A stretch of DNA of 64,000 nucleotides from Icerya purchasi (GCA_039619475.1 CM077115.1:298903756-298967755), one strand, 5' to 3'; shown: positions 1 through 13,227, counted from the stretch's first letter. The notes: generated by a model not told the origin, from the letters alone. Numbers and translations are program-made.

Positions 1-712
1 ACAGTTGTCTCTGCCTGGCCATTTGTATTCCTTCTAAGAGTGAATTTATTCCAGCTATTCCATGTATGTAATCCATCCGTCTCCTTCCTCGTGGTCTTTT
101 TCCCTGAATTTTCCCTTGTATGGTAGTCGTGAAAAGGTCTTCTTCTCTTATTTTATGTCCAAAGTATTTCTTTTTTGCTTCTTCGATGATATCCTATTAG
201 CTGTTTGGCTTACCAATTTTACATTTATTCCTATACTAATACATTTGTTACTTTTTCCTGCCATGATATTCTGTGCATTCTTCTGTAGCACTATAATTCG
301 AAAGCATTGATTTTCTTTTTGTTGGCCTCCGATATCGTCCAGGTTTCCGAAGCGTATCGCATTGTTGACCATACGAAGCAGTGAAGGATTCTCATTTTTA
401 ATTGTATTTTCAGTTTTCTATCTTTAAGCACTCGTTCTAAATTATTAAATGCAGTTCGGCCACAGACTATTCTTCTTCTTATTTCATCATCGTCTTTCCC
501 ATTTTCTGTAATTAAACTCCCCAGGTATATGTACTTGGTTACTTGTTCAATTTTTCCCCCATCTATATACATATTTCTACGGAAGGTCTATTTAATGTTT
601 TGGCTATTCTCATAACTTTTGTCTTTTTAACGTTAATTTTCATTCCTAATTTTCTGCCTTCTACTGATACTATGTTCATTATTTTTTGTAAATTTCTTCT
701 GGACTCTGCCAC
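1..712 (-). mobile_element. RTE-like LINE, 3' half of reverse transcriptase ORF (broken)
   Basis: The minus strand codes, with frameshifts, for the end of an RTE/BovB-like endonuclease-reverse transcriptase, the protein that copies and inserts the element. Reading right to left, the palm end carries GRKLGMKINVKKTKVM (about 585-650), then YLGSLITENGK (about 490-530), then an AETWT-like segment. At 120-175 there is YFGHKIREEDL, and at 1-95 the basic block GKRPRGRRRMDYIHGIAG. This order is typical of the family's C-terminal part. The 3' end lies beyond the window's left edge. The 5' end is truncated at about 712, directly against a Polinton polymerase fragment. At least two frame changes show it is dead. 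Confidence 0.85.
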
Positions 713-955
713 ATATACTTTTATAACAGGCACTTCTAAAGTTTTCCAGAACATCTGCAAGTAGAAGCGCATCCATCTTCGTCACTGTACCTACCGAGTG
801 TTTTTGGACATTTAAAGTCTTCCACACATTTAATGCGTGCGAGTAAGCTTCTTCTCGAATCTCTCTGATTTTTTCAGGGAATTGTAGAAATGCTCCTTTT
901 CGGGCAAATTTGTTTCTTCCAATTTTTCCCATGATGATACATATGAATCCTCTTA
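713..955 (-). pseudogene. Polinton/Maverick protein-primed DNA polymerase B fragment
   Basis: Two minus-strand frames together resemble a short stretch of the family B, protein-primed DNA polymerase of Polinton/Maverick transposons. One frame reads SWEKLEETNLP followed by EKEHFYNSL (about 880-935). The other reads YSHALNVWKTLNV and then DALLLADVLENF (about 735-840). In the family these motifs follow one another: SWEKFEET, YEHAxxVW, DVLLLADVFENF. A frameshift separates them and an in-frame stop lies upstream. No capsid, integrase, protease or terminal repeat was seen nearby, so this is an isolated relic. The RTE-like LINE begins where the polymerase similarity ends, which suggests it inserted here. 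Confidence 0.7.
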
Positions 956-3028
956 TCCTATGCGAACTACATTCATCTTTAATCCTAATTCCTTTCCGTG
1001 CGTGAATGGGATCACTTTTGTCATTATTAAAAATTCTTTTAGTTTTTCTTTCCAGATGCTTTTAAGCATTTTGAATTTCTTTCGTGGCTCTGGCTATTTC
1101 TCCCTAGAACACTTTTATTACTGTTTCTATTCTGAAATTTTATTCTTCTTCGCTTCGCCCTATTTTGAAACTTTAATTTAAAAAATGCTTGGTAGCTAGA
1201 GCTCAACAATCTATTACCTAACAATAACAATATGTTCGGTTTCCGCCAGACTATATTCGTACGTTTCTATCGAACATTCATACGTGATTTATCAATACAA
1301 AATTCTTAATTTCTACTGTCGTTGACCTATCAGCTCTTTGACATCATCTTTAACTGCCCGTTCATTTTGTTTCTTTTATCATAATAAAAACTGCGATTCT
1401 TTCTTTTCCTTTGCTACAAGCCTAATCATTCCAGGTCTACCTTAAGAAAACCTTGCCATTACCCGTTTACTCCTCTGATCGCAATATCTCCGAGTTCCGT
1501 TTTCAAATTCTCTAATGTTACTATAAAATGCTCTTTATTCCTCCCCCTAAATTCTCGTCTGATGTCTTTTCTATTTTGGTCCTTTTAATCCTGTTTTGGT
1601 TAGTCCTACGTTAATTGGTGGCATAATTTTCACGGTAAATTATTTTCATTATATAGACGTCATTCTTGACAGCCATCTTTCCTTCCACTAGCACATTAAT
1701 TACCTCTATCTATTCTCACTGAAAAAAGCTTAGTCTGCTAAAAGTTCTTTCTTATATTAATCCCTGTGTCATACTCAAATTCGTTATCCACTATGTCTTA
1801 GATGTTACATTATTTATGGAAATTTTTCTAGGTCTCTTCTTTCAAAATTAAATCGCATTTAAAATACCTGCCTCCGCCATTTCCTATAAAGTGCTTATAA
1901 TCTCAAATTATAAAAGTACTTTAGAGGCTATCACATCTAACTTTCTTGCTCCCCCATTCCGATTATGTAATACTTCTCATATGCTCTCTCATCCGTAACT
2001 TTTTCCTCTTTCACTCGATCGAGATCGATCTTCTGTAGACTCTGAGTCATTCGGGCACTGAGCGTAATAAATTAATGGATATTTATTAGGCCATTTTTCC
2101 GTTTCCCGTGGCAAATCTGCATTTTCAGCTTATAATATCGCTCTTCATTCCCCAATTGACTCATTCTAAAGTGTCGCTTCACTCTTATATTGTTATTCAT
2201 TTTCTAATTCTGGCTCCTTTTACCTCTCTGTTCAAACCAGTCTAAACATTCTACAATCTAGGCCATTTATCACTTTCGTTTTAATCATAATTTCTTTTCT
2301 GCATCATTTTCTCGTTTTTCACCTGTATCCACTCTAGTCTGTATCTTTCAGTTCTCTTCTAATTACTTTCTTTGTGATCATGACATCATATTCCATTTGA
2401 ATGTTCAATCTTTTCTGTAGACGACAATCTCCCTTCTGCTCTTCTAAAACTTGGTATCCCTTTTTCCTTTTACTTATATTCTTTCATTAATAGAACTTTA
2501 TTTTCTATTTCTTCTCATCCAATGAACTCGTAAAAAAGAAGAATTTCTGTGACCTTTCAATGAACGAATAAAAGAATAAAAAACGGTCTTTCCATTATTA
2601 GAGTTACACTTTCGTATACCGAGTGAACCTTCACTGTGCTCATATTGTAATTTTAGATAATTATTTTAAGCCTAACTACTATCGTAAAGGTATAAATAAG
2701 ACTTTCGTAAGACCGCAATGATGGGTTAAAAAAGGTATGCTGTGATATTATACTGTATCGGATATTTATATATGTATATAAGGTTAAGGAAGTCCTCTAA
2801 CTGTCACAGCAGTAGTTGCTCAAGTACTAATTACATATGATACAATTGTTTAGGAATTTCTTACACATAGTTTATATGCAGTTAATCGTATAAGAGGACA
2901 CATACATATGTATTAATAACCATTTATTGTAGAAATTGGCGACGTGTTTTATGATATGTAGGAACAATTCAGTATTATATGTCCGGGAAATTTTTTACAT
3001 ATATATATATGTAATATTTTATATGGGG
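956..3028. other. No gene recognised; pyrimidine-rich plus strand
   Basis: Short open frames only. The plus strand is markedly rich in T and C from about 1240 to 2520, which may mark old minus-strand repeat coding sequence, but I recognised no motif. From 2700 to 3020 the sequence is A+T-rich with short TA runs. Confidence 0.5.
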
Positions 3029-5251
3029 CAAAGGCGACTTCTAATGATGAGCGGTTAGTTAAAACTTATACTAATCCAGCGGAAACGATTGAGGAATTTC
3101 GGGAAACTTTTACGGCTGATCTCGATGCGTGTTTTTCGTAAGAGGCAGTTATCAACAGTGGAGCGGCTAAGCAATCACTCTACATTTACTTAGCTCGAGC
3201 TATCGAGAGATCTGCAGAAATGATACGGAGGAAATTAAACAAAAATAAAGCGCCAGGATGGGATAAAATACGAGTTAAAGACGTAACGAGCAACTCGTAA
3301 GATTTTTATACCGCTCCTCGCCAAAATGATTAATTACACAATAAAAACTGGGTGTATTAAAACTAGGTATCGCGTTAAACCGATATATAAACGAGGGGAT
3401 CGCTCAAAAACTGTATACTATAGGTCTCAATAACGTTAATTTCTGTATTTGCAAAGATTCTCGAACACATTATGTTGCGTCGCATTTGTGACGATTTCTC
3501 GAAGGAAATTATAGATTATTAGTTTGGATTTCGGCAGGGGAAATCCACTACAATGTTACCGCAATCGTTTGTAAATCAAGTTAATTGTGATTTGGCAGAA
3601 GGTAGTATATTTCTAGTAGCTTTTGTAGACTTAAACAAAGCCTTTGATTCGGTGAATCCTACTTATGCGAGATTTAGGAAACATAGGAATATTAGGTAAA
3701 CAAAAAGAATGGTTCCACAATTACATGACAAATCGGAAGATTATAGTGAAAATCAAAAATATACAAAGCGCAGAAGAAGTCCTTACTACGGGTTTGGGAC
3801 AAGGAACAGTCTTAGCGCCATTATCTTATCTACACGAACTCGGTTTTTGCTGCCGTAAAAAATTCTATCATATTTGCTTATTCAGATGACTTCGCCATTG
3901 TGATAAAGCACAAAAATATGCATATTTCTGGAAAATTACTGCCAGAAGATTTGGATAATGTAACCAGGTGGACCCATGATAGAGGTGTAGTTATCAATAA
4001 GTGTCAACAACTCCTCAAATAATGTACATAAGGACCCCCCTCCCCCAGTCGTCATAGAAAAATTATACCCGAAAATAACATTACGTTGTCCAGGTTGGTT
4101 GTACAGGAATGCTGATCATTGTGATAATTGCTCCTCCGATTGTGTGCTGCTTAAAGTTGTTAAGAGCTACAAATATCTTAGGTTAGTAACCTGGAAAATG
4201 CATATAAATAACTTCATTCTAAAAATAAGGAAGTCCATACCAGCGTTATATAGATTAAAATTTCTGATGCCCCACGATGTAGTAAGGATGTATTATGAGG
4301 CTTTAATAGCGTCGAGGAGTTCAAAAAATATCGGAAATGAGCAAAATCAACAATTTACTAGCGAGATGTCTGAAATTAATCTACAGAAATCTGGGAAACG
4401 GATATTTCTGAACCTGTGTGGTGGATAGAAAATAAGGAACTATTTCTAAAAGCGATGTATTGTTATCGCAAGCTGCTAAAAGGTAAGTTGCAGGGCGTGC
4501 AACTGCCATTAAAAGATAAGAATCGAAGTGTAACTAAAGAATTGTCCTTTCAATTCAGGCGGAGGGGTAAATAATAAAATAGAGATAATGTCGAAGAAAA
4601 TGTATTAATGAATTAATTGTTAAGGGTACCGAAGGAAATCTGGACAGAACAGCATTTAGTAGTTTGGAATAAAAAAATAAAAATTTGGTTAATTGCTTGG
4701 TTGCGGGGATAGGGGTAATAATTTGCAGATTTCTTGGTCACCCTCCAAATACAATATAAAAAGATATTCGGACGGCTTGCGTGCATTGTGGCATAATAGA
4801 GCATAATTTTACCTATTTGATATTTCTATAGAGTATTTATTATAGTTAACTATGTTGCGTTTATCGGATATATTGTTCTGTTTTAACATTAATAGCGTTA
4901 ATGTATAGGGGATATGATTATTTCATCTGTGTTGTATTTGTTCTGCCTGATTGTACTGTCTGGTTGCTTGTATGAGTTGGAATATGTTTAGTTATAAATT
5001 TCCAGATCGGAAGATTCATTGATTTGTGAAGATTTGTCGTATTATTTCACTCGTTCGTGGTTTTGTGGCTATTCCAGTAGAGATATGCCGATATTTATAA
5101 TAATAGTACTTACCTTATAGTCGGACGTTGATATTATATTGTACGTTCGATTTATACAATAATCGATAATAATAAGTGTTTGGACATACACAATATAGGC
5201 ATTGGCCTCGTCGGACCCTTTACAGTTATTTCAAAAAAAAAAAAAAAAAAA
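3029..5251 (+). mobile_element. CR1/Daphne-like LINE, decayed reverse transcriptase with 3' UTR and poly-A
   Basis: Plus-strand frames give, in order, reverse-transcriptase motifs of a non-LTR element: NKNKAPGWDKI (about 3240), FRQGKSTT (about 3530), FVDLNKAFDSV (about 3625), a GILGKQKEWFHNYMTNR segment (about 3690), GLGQGTVLAPL (about 3790) and YSDDFAIV (about 3882). The last replaces the usual A of F/YADD by S. A thumb-like segment with SYKYLRLVTW follows at about 4165. The likely protein end, RNRSVTK-like followed by QFRRRG, reaches a stop near 4573. A non-coding stretch then leads to an A-run at 5233-5251, the likely tail. Stops and frame changes are frequent, so it is inactive. Clade assignment is by motif style only. 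Confidence 0.8.
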
Positions 5252-6851
5252 TATTATGAGCGATTAACAGATCGTTAAGAATGAATGCGTTTTCCCTTTT
5301 TTTTGTTTAAAAATCATCGAGCAAGAAGTTGTGCAACGGAAAAGATACGTCGAAATAATGGCGCATCTAAAGGGAATTGTTCTTCTTCTGGCTTCTTATC
5401 TGTGTTTATCTGTGTCGAGAAATTGAAAAGACAAATGCCGTCTGGCAGGAAATAATCCTTGGCAAAGTCGGTCGCTTCACGTGTCATTGTTTCGGCGTGT
5501 TTTTCGAGTAGCTGCGCGCGGCGAAATATTAAATAGGCGCATTTTTTCACACGTAAGAAAGATTTAAATGTCGTCCTGGGCTTCCTGTTTCGTATTTAAA
5601 ATAGACTTTTGCGCCATGTTAAAGAGGTATTAAGCACAGCAGCGCCCTGGAAAGAAAGGAAAAAAAAACCGGAACGCTGACAAAACGTTTGTCGCCGGCA
5701 AATGTCTCGCAGACCGTTTGTAATTTTCCAGCACATATAGGTCTTTTAGCAGAGATTTCCCACTTTGCCGCTCGTTCATTCTCCGAATTGGTCGTGTTCG
5801 ATGTTTTCTCTGTTCGGGTTTTTTTAGTCGCAAGCGAAGAAGACACGAAAACGAAACTACCGACATCGTCTAGACTGCTCGAATGATCGACTTTTCTCAT
5901 GAAATATCCGGCTTTCGTCGCTTTTCAGATTCGCTCGCTTGAGCGATTTTTATGAAAACATTTTTCATCGGTACCTTTGCGAAGGATAGCAAGCGGCGGC
6001 TGCGACTTGGACCGTTCGCAGGCACTGCTATTCGTTTTATCGTTTAATTTTTTTAAAAACTACTTGACAAGAAAGAACGCGTCAGCTCCGTCGTAAAAGC
6101 CGTTTTAATTTCATTAAAATTTTACAGCCATAAAAATGCGAATTTATTGGCCGATAAAAATTACATCTGAAACCGGCTACATCGCGAATTTTACATAAAA
6201 GTGTAATAATATTATGAAAAATTTCTTTTCGCGTACTGGGGACTATTTTTCGTCTCACTTGTTAATTTCCATATTTTACAGCGGTGCTAGTAGTCGGATT
6301 TTATTAAATGCATTAAGTGCAACTAGGAAAAGGCACACTGTTAAAAGTTTCCATGTGTAAATAATACTATCGAAATTTACCAGCGGCACACCATCGTCCG
6401 TGTTGTGCCGGCCTGCCATTTTATAACTTCCTAAACTGGATTTAATGAACTGGCCGTGGCCTCGGGTATAAAAATAATAATCGTAAAAATAATAATCATC
6501 GTCGAAGCGCGTAAAATTTCAACTTAATCTGCAACGATGAGTAAATTTTTATTTCGAATATTTTCTTATTTACGCGATTTTCTGTATTTCCCCCCTAAAA
6601 AAATTATAATCGCGTCACTTTAACGATTATTGTTGTATTTTCAGTTTCTTTCACTCCTTTTTCCGGATTTTGTTCCGCAGTACACGAGAGACCCGGGTGA
6701 ACTATTACTATAGTTTTGAAAATTGCATTTCGTCCGCTTAGATTTTTTTTACCCTTCTTTCTCTTTTCTATTATTAATTACGCTTTTTTTTTTTTTTTTT
6801 ATGCGTATATTGCCAGTTCATTTACTTTTTCACTTTTCTGACGTTTAATTG
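5252..6851. other. No gene or repeat recognised
   Basis: Mixed composition. Several small open frames on both strands overlap at 5300-5900, but none has a recognisable domain or convincing coding signal. A T-run lies at 6785-6800. Confidence 0.5.
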
Positions 6852-6921
6852 GTCGTCGTGATAGCCTATAGAGCGATTGACTTCTGTTACGGAGGTAACG
6901 GGTTCGATCCCGGGCGACGAC
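6852..6921 (+). tRNA. tRNA-like sequence (tRNA pseudogene or SINE head)
   Basis: A 70-nt block is closed by a perfect 7-bp acceptor-like stem, GTCGTCG (6852-6858) with CGACGAC (6915-6921). Inside lies a B-box-like GGTTCGATCC (6901-6910) and an A-box-like segment ATAGCCTATAGAGC (6861-6874). A stem ACTTC/GAGGT can form in the anticodon position, but its loop lacks the usual U33 and the T-stem is imperfect. It is probably a degenerate tRNA or the head of a tRNA-derived SINE. The body of the 11.5-kb SINE family was not seen downstream. Confidence 0.5.
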
Positions 6922-9027
6922 AGAACTTATTATAAAGAATTAAAATTAATAAAATTAAAAATATTCGCTAATAATCACGCGGAAGACAATGACAATCCGT
7001 CACGTATACTATGCGCGCTAGTTAGTATACAGCAGACATAAATAGGACTGCACTTTTGTAAAACTATGTAAATCAAACGATTATTAATCAGTTCCGAATG
7101 TAGTCTCTTGCCTGTGTACAGGTTCGTACTGCATATAAACAATTGGCTGCTACACAACCTATATCGATACAGCTAAACGTGTTAGCGTATGGAATCTAAA
7201 GAAGAGAATATGTTTAATTGTTGAAGCTCTAAATGAGACGACGTAGGAAAATTTTACGATTTCTGTTAGGATTTCAAATGAGGATATTGCTTTTTTATTG
7301 TTTATTATCTTCGGAATAAAACTATTGCCATTTTCATTCTTTTGTATATTCATGAAACATCGTGTACAAATCGGTGTATTCCAACTTCATACTGTGCTTC
7401 ATTCATTCTCGCTCTTCCTTCTTCTTGTGTTATCCCAGATCTTGATTTTTTTCTGCCGGCTATCTCTGATCGTGTAAGGATTCCAGTCTCTCTCGCGTTC
7501 CTATTCCATTGTTCTTGAGCCAATGTCCATGTTGACGAACCCTCATAACAAAAAAAAACAAAAAACACCGCGTTAAAAATTGCAAAAAAAAGGTAATAAT
7601 AATAGCGATTAAAATTTTCAATTTTTTACCTCTTCTCAAAACAAAAAAAAAAAAAACAATTATCGGGCAGAGTTTATTCGAGTGCAAAAAAAAAGAAAAA
7701 AGAAAATAATACCTATGAGAAATTTTGGGAAAGATTGTATTTTACCGACTAATTTAAATCTTAGGAATTTTAACGGTATCGGATAATTAAAAGATAAACT
7801 GAAAGAGGGAGGATTATGATTATACCGAATTTGATCTTATATACACAACGTAAACGGGCATGTTTTCGTGTATTTCATATATTAGCCCTTTCGTATTATA
7901 CCACAAAATGTTATAGTGTCAATGAGATTATAGCTTGTTGTGAAATATGTACGATTCCCTAGCGCACTGATTGATTTCCTCGAGATGCTATTCATATAGG
8001 GTTTTGTTGTTCGTGGCGGTACAAAATGAATCTATTTTTTTTCTTTCTTTTTTTTTTTTTGTTTGTTATTTTCGACTCTCCGAAAAAAAAGTTCATTTAT
8101 ACACATAAAAATACTCGACATATACATTATCTTCCGTAAAGTAAACTACATTTTTATTCTAGCATTTATATTGAGCCACTTTGAAATGTTTCAAAATGTG
8201 GCCAAAGAGTTCGAAAATGTGTTTTTCGAAAAAGAGATTAAGTAGATTACTAGTTTAGACGAAAGATGTTTTCCTTAGATAATATAATATTAAAAGGAAT
8301 ACCCAGTTTAATAAAATTTACTCGGGGTAACTGGAATAATTCTTTCGTTTAAGTTGACAAATAACCAAAATACATCATTCCCCGGTTTTTCCAAATGATT
8401 TTGTAAATAACAATTAAATTAAATATTAAACAGTATTTTGTTAAATTGTACACGTCGCGTTCGGGAAGAATTTTACAGGTATCATTATTTCAATCCATTC
8501 GAAAAGAAAAAAAAATATCTACGACTCGCATACTCGATTATAACCAGGCTAAAATAATACGTCTCATTCTGCGACCACATTGTATACTCCACTGACAAAA
8601 TTAGATGTTAATTTTTTCAAACTGATTAATTAAAATATACCTGGACATTCTATTGTTTCGTTATATATGTTACGTGAATAGAATATTATTTCTTAGAAGT
8701 AAATGAAAAAGTTGATGAGAATTTAAACGACTCGTAGTCAGCTTGACCGAATTTCGATCGCGTTTACACTTAATTGGCCTGCAAATTACAAAGAAAAAAT
8801 AAATGACAGCATCAATTTGACTTTCATTAGCTAGCCGGAACTGGAAAAAAATTAACAATTATGAAAGATGTGTGGCTTCCGGAAAGTGCATACTTCACAC
8901 ACGTGCTACCTATATTAGCGGCGCAAACGAAAAGGATTCGAAAATGCGCATGTCATATTAACGACATTTATCATTATCCGTATTAATGTGTACTACTACT
9001 TGTGTATATATGTATTACATGCATAGC

Positions 9028-9030
<3 letters not shown>
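6922..9030. other. No gene recognised
   Basis: A+T-rich sequence with A-runs near 7548-7560, 7640-7660 and 7685-7705 and a T-run near 8035-8062. No domain was recognised in the short open frames, including a charged minus-strand frame at 7350-7568. Confidence 0.5.

Positions 9031-9062
<32 letters not shown>
9031..9062. repeat. (TA)n microsatellite
   Basis: Sixteen uninterrupted TA dinucleotides. Confidence 0.95.
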
Positions 9063-9066
<4 letters not shown>

Positions 9067-11513
9067 CACTGAAGTTGGGGGGATGACACAAACACAAGAA
9101 CAACGTGTCAGAGAAATTGCGTATGACAGGATTCGTACATGTTTAGGATAAACTTTAGCGTCACGTTTAATATAAGAGTGTACCTTAGAAAGTTCGACGT
9201 TGAGCATGTTCCGTGACAGCGGCAACTTTCGTGACAAATTCGATTTTACGCTTTCTATTGAAATATTCGCTCGGCCCCGGCTCTTTATTTCAGTGACTGC
9301 TGCGACATCGTTAGACGAGAAATTTTTAGTCGAGCAACAAACGTTAAATTATATGCCGTAAGCATTCTTCGAAATAATAATCCGCCTTTTCATTCAATAC
9401 AGAAAAACTTAATTACTCCGTTTTATTCGTTCGTTTCGAAAATAGCTTTTCCCATTTTAATAGCAACCTTTTTAACCCGCCTTATCCCGCCAAGATCAAA
9501 GTTAAATCTCGTAAATTTAGAATACTTTACCGAGTTCTGTAGCTGTACGTACACACTAGTGTGTCGTTGCCGCGCTAGACCCTGACGTCAAGTTTGAAAA
9601 TTCTATGCCCTTCCATAGATCGAATTTCGCGTGCAAACTTACTTATTCACAATTCTGTTTTCATTTTTCCCATCTATTCGTATATCGATGGTACGGGTTA
9701 GTCGATGCTGTAGCGTACATCCCCGATTTGCCTTTCTTGCGGAGTCTCTTTTTCATCACCGTCAGTTACATAACCGCTGATAATAAACGTTGTGCCTGTG
9801 GGGACACCCGAATTGCGCATCAACACTTCACACAGCGAGGATTGCGCACCGCTTTAAAAAAAAAAAAAACTCCGGATTTTATAAAATCGACGAAGGAATT
9901 AAAAAATCAGTAAAAGTGTCGTTTTTTCAGTGACTTCCAAATTGTCTTTATCTCGATGAGGAATGTTTGCTATTTGGAATAACATTTCGGTTGCTTAGAA
10001 AAAACCTCCTTTAAAGTTTACGAAAAATAGGCTATCATCATCCCGTTAGCAGTACGATTCTTATTCTTAATATTTTTAACAAAGTGAAAACGTACTCATA
10101 TTTAAAGAAATGTTGCATAAAGTAGAATAATTTTTTACGTGAATATTATATAAAATAATGTGCAAAATTACAATAATTTCTAACTGAATATATACTTCAG
10201 TGCACATTATATTTCATGAAGCTTCACATTAATACAAAATACGTCCATATTAGTGGATTAATTTACATAAAAGACAAATGTAATGACCGTATGAAATTTC
10301 CGAGTTCGATCAATGAGAGGCATCTATTATTATAATAACAGAAAGATAAAAGATCATAAATGTCAATAGACCGCTAGGTGTATATTAAATTACTGATGGT
10401 TGAGCTAACTAGCAAATTGCCAAAGCCAGAATGAATTTTTAATGATTATAAATAAGAACATAAATATGTATCACAATTATTTATCGAAAGTATATAATAT
10501 TTGTTTCGTAAACGAAAAATGAAACTGGAAGTTTAAACAATCAGTATATATATATATATATATATTTTAAACAAAACACATCAACAATAAATAATAACAG
10601 TAACAATCAGAAACTCTGGCTGAAAAACCGCAAGGTACAGCGGAGTAAATAAATAAATAAATATACCAAATAAAAAAATAAAATAATTAAAAAAATTAAC
10701 CTGGCGTATTGTGAAATATTTTTTAATAAACCGTCGTCGTCATTATAGAGGAAATATTTTGTGATAGATAAATCGATGTTATTGTTTTTCGTTGGCGGAT
10801 TTTAAATATCATTTTTTAAGTATACGATGATGCGTAAAAATGTTGAAAGCCATCGGAACATATTCAAATGTTATAAAGCGGCCATCAGTTTTGGAGTCGA
10901 ACAAATGTCACATGGACTGAGTGCCGTTTTCGTTCGTTTTTTTTTATATTTCATACCGGCAAACTTCCGGTGCACAATATGCCTGTTTTTGTTAGAATTT
11001 TATTTCATGTTTACCGCGTTCTTCCTTAATTATATTTGTTTTAACTATCCAGCGATTTTAATTTCGACAATATTTTTCATTTTGTCAGACTTAATTATTA
11101 ACGATTTTCCATTACCCGGTATAATACGTTTTAAAACATATCGCCACCGAGAAGGCTGATAGTATCGTTCGAATGGCTTTGCGTTTGCAAAATTCTTAAT
11201 GTAATAGTTCATTTGTTTTATAAATCCGTCATCAGTCAATTCGTACGTTACTATCTCCGTATGTATATGCAGTACTTTACCTTCAATATCTGAAACATTC
11301 CGCTTCAGTTATCTAATAAGCTAATTGTCGACACACGCGAACTCCGTAAAAGCGGTTAGTAGATTGCTGAGCTATTTTAGGCCCAGGCAGATCTTTCTCC
11401 CTATTCCGTATCAGGGTAAATTTTCTTGCTCGTATAACTTCGAGATTTCAATAAGACCGGTTGAAAATGCTACATCTGTATTTTTTATAGTTGTAAAAGT
11501 GAAATAAAGCAAG
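9063..11513. other. No gene recognised; short (TA)n at 10544-10565
   Basis: Mixed sequence with an A-run at 9855-9867 and a (TA)n run at 10544-10565. The longest open frame (10827-11159, plus) encodes a very hydrophobic low-complexity peptide from T-rich DNA and is not supported as a gene. Confidence 0.5.
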
Positions 11514-11766
11514 TCCCTTGACAGGGCGTCGGGATTGTGAAGGTTCACAATGTGCTAAATCCAATGACATTAATGAGAATAGGGGGGCCAGTTCCCTTCT
11601 CATGAGATCCGCCTATACTTTATTAGATTTCTCTAGTATAAAAGCAATATTCTATTTCAGATTAGGTATAGAGCGATTCGGATCCGGAACGAGACAAGTC
11701 TCGATAACCTATGACACCTCTGATTTGGGAGCCAAACACCGTAACCACTACGCTACCGCGCTGCCC
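11514..11766 (-). mobile_element. tRNA-derived SINE, copy A (near full length)
   Basis: Read on the minus strand, the element begins GGGCAGCGCGG, followed by an A-box-like TAGCGTAGTGGTTA, the segment GTGTTTGGCTCCCAAATCAG, and a B-box-like GGTTATCGAGACT. The body carries ATACCTAATCTGAAAT (plus-strand 11654-11669), an ACTAGAGAAATCT segment and GGGAACTGGCCCCC. It ends with TTCACAATCCC and GACGCCCTGTCA (about 11517-11545). The same blocks occur in the same order at 22900-23075 and 63191-63443, which defines a family. The head is tRNA-like, as expected for RNA polymerase III-transcribed SINEs. No target duplication was evident. Confidence 0.8.
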
Positions 11767-13219
11767 TTTATAGTTGATAATACATATTTCAATTTTTTAA
11801 ACTAATTATTAATTTCTCAGTTGTCCGAATTTGTTCTACCTTTTAACCCGGACTCAGATTAAACCTTGCAGTGGACGTAATTGTTGTTTTTTCTTTCGTT
11901 TTATTTGTTTAGGTTTCATATACTGCAAGTGTTCGGTTAGAGATATCGAATTAATGTTTACATTCAGCTTTTGCAGGTGACAGTATTGCAATTTCAGTTC
12001 AAAAATATTTAACGTGCTTTTTATTCGTTATTCTATATGATCGTCCGCTGCGCTTTGTTGATTGGTGGTTATTCGCGTTTAGCGTTACACTATGAAGTGC
12101 TATTATCGGTTGACTTTCAACTATTTTCATTCGAACGGAGAATGAAATGTAACTATTCCAACGATGGTATCTGCACACGTAACAGAGATTGCAACTGTTT
12201 ACTAGTTGCTTTTCGACGACCATCTCTTCCGTGAAACTACAGTCTGTCAAGCGAAAGAAGTTGCCGTTCGAGTTTCGTTGCCGAGTATCAGATGCTCGGA
12301 ATAGTGTACTAGTAGTAATAAGACACGTATTAACACTTGCCGCGTATTTCAATATTACCGGTAAAAAAATCTTACTGCCACCCTCTATTATTATTCCTCC
12401 CCTTCATAGTAACCTCGTTTTGTTTTTGATCTCTCTACGTTCATCCGTTCTTTTTTGTTTCAAACCAGACGGACCACTACCACGTGGTGATAATAACAGA
12501 ATGACTCTGTTGTATTTGATATGAACTGAGGTTAATCTGAGGAGGTCCCCTGATTTCGTGACGTCCGTTCCGGTTGTTTTACGCGAACGGACTTCTTTCG
12601 CTTGACACAGACTATACACTTGCGCGCTCCCTGATCCTTTTTTGCACCAGCTGCTACGACAAAGCTTGATGAGAGTTTTTTTTCCGCGAATACGACTGAA
12701 AAGTTCAAGTATTCCCGAATCGACGTTACGCCGCGTTTCGGGATGAACTTTTACGTTAAGCTGTCTGTAACTGAAACTTTTTTGGTGGCTTTCCCCGGTT
12801 ATTTCTGCAATTAACCTCTTAATCAGATCGTTAGTGAAACTGAAGAATGTCGAAAGAACTTAATTCATCTAATCTGAATTGCTATAGATAGCAGAGAGTA
12901 CAAATTTCTGAATCTGTCGTCGCCGATATGAAACATGTTACCGGGGTTTTGAGTCGCTCTATTCCCAATTTATTACCTAGTTTCGTCAGACATGGGCTTT
13001 CGACTCCTTCCCAGTGTTTCTTATATCCATTTTCCATTTAGCATTTCCTATTAACGATACGACTCCTTTTTTTCCCAAACTGTTCCCCAGGGTAAAGCTT
13101 GGCTAACGAGCCCGAGGAGGGAAATGTAAATATAAATAAAATTATTAATCGATGATTTGGTTGTTTTTTTTTTTTTTTTTTGTTGAAACGGAAAAATTTT
13201 ACGTCGCAACAATGATATA
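11767..13219. other. No gene recognised
   Basis: Short open frames overlap on both strands at 11999-12619 but show no domain or clear coding character. A T-run lies at 13165-13181. Confidence 0.5.
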
Positions 13220-13227
13220 CAGTTTAT

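Noticed and set aside
5314..5900. Charged small frames on the minus strand
   Set aside because: Two frames overlap each other and a plus-strand frame; no domain recognised.
6852..6921. Functional tRNA gene
   Set aside because: The anticodon loop lacks U33 in the best fold and the T-stem is mismatched; kept only as tRNA-like.
10827..11159. 110-codon plus-strand hydrophobic open frame
   Set aside because: T-rich DNA gives Phe/Ile/Leu-rich peptide; no domain and no supporting signals.
11999..12524. Overlapping 111-117-codon frames on both strands
   Set aside because: Neither has a recognisable domain, and the overlap on opposite strands suggests chance.
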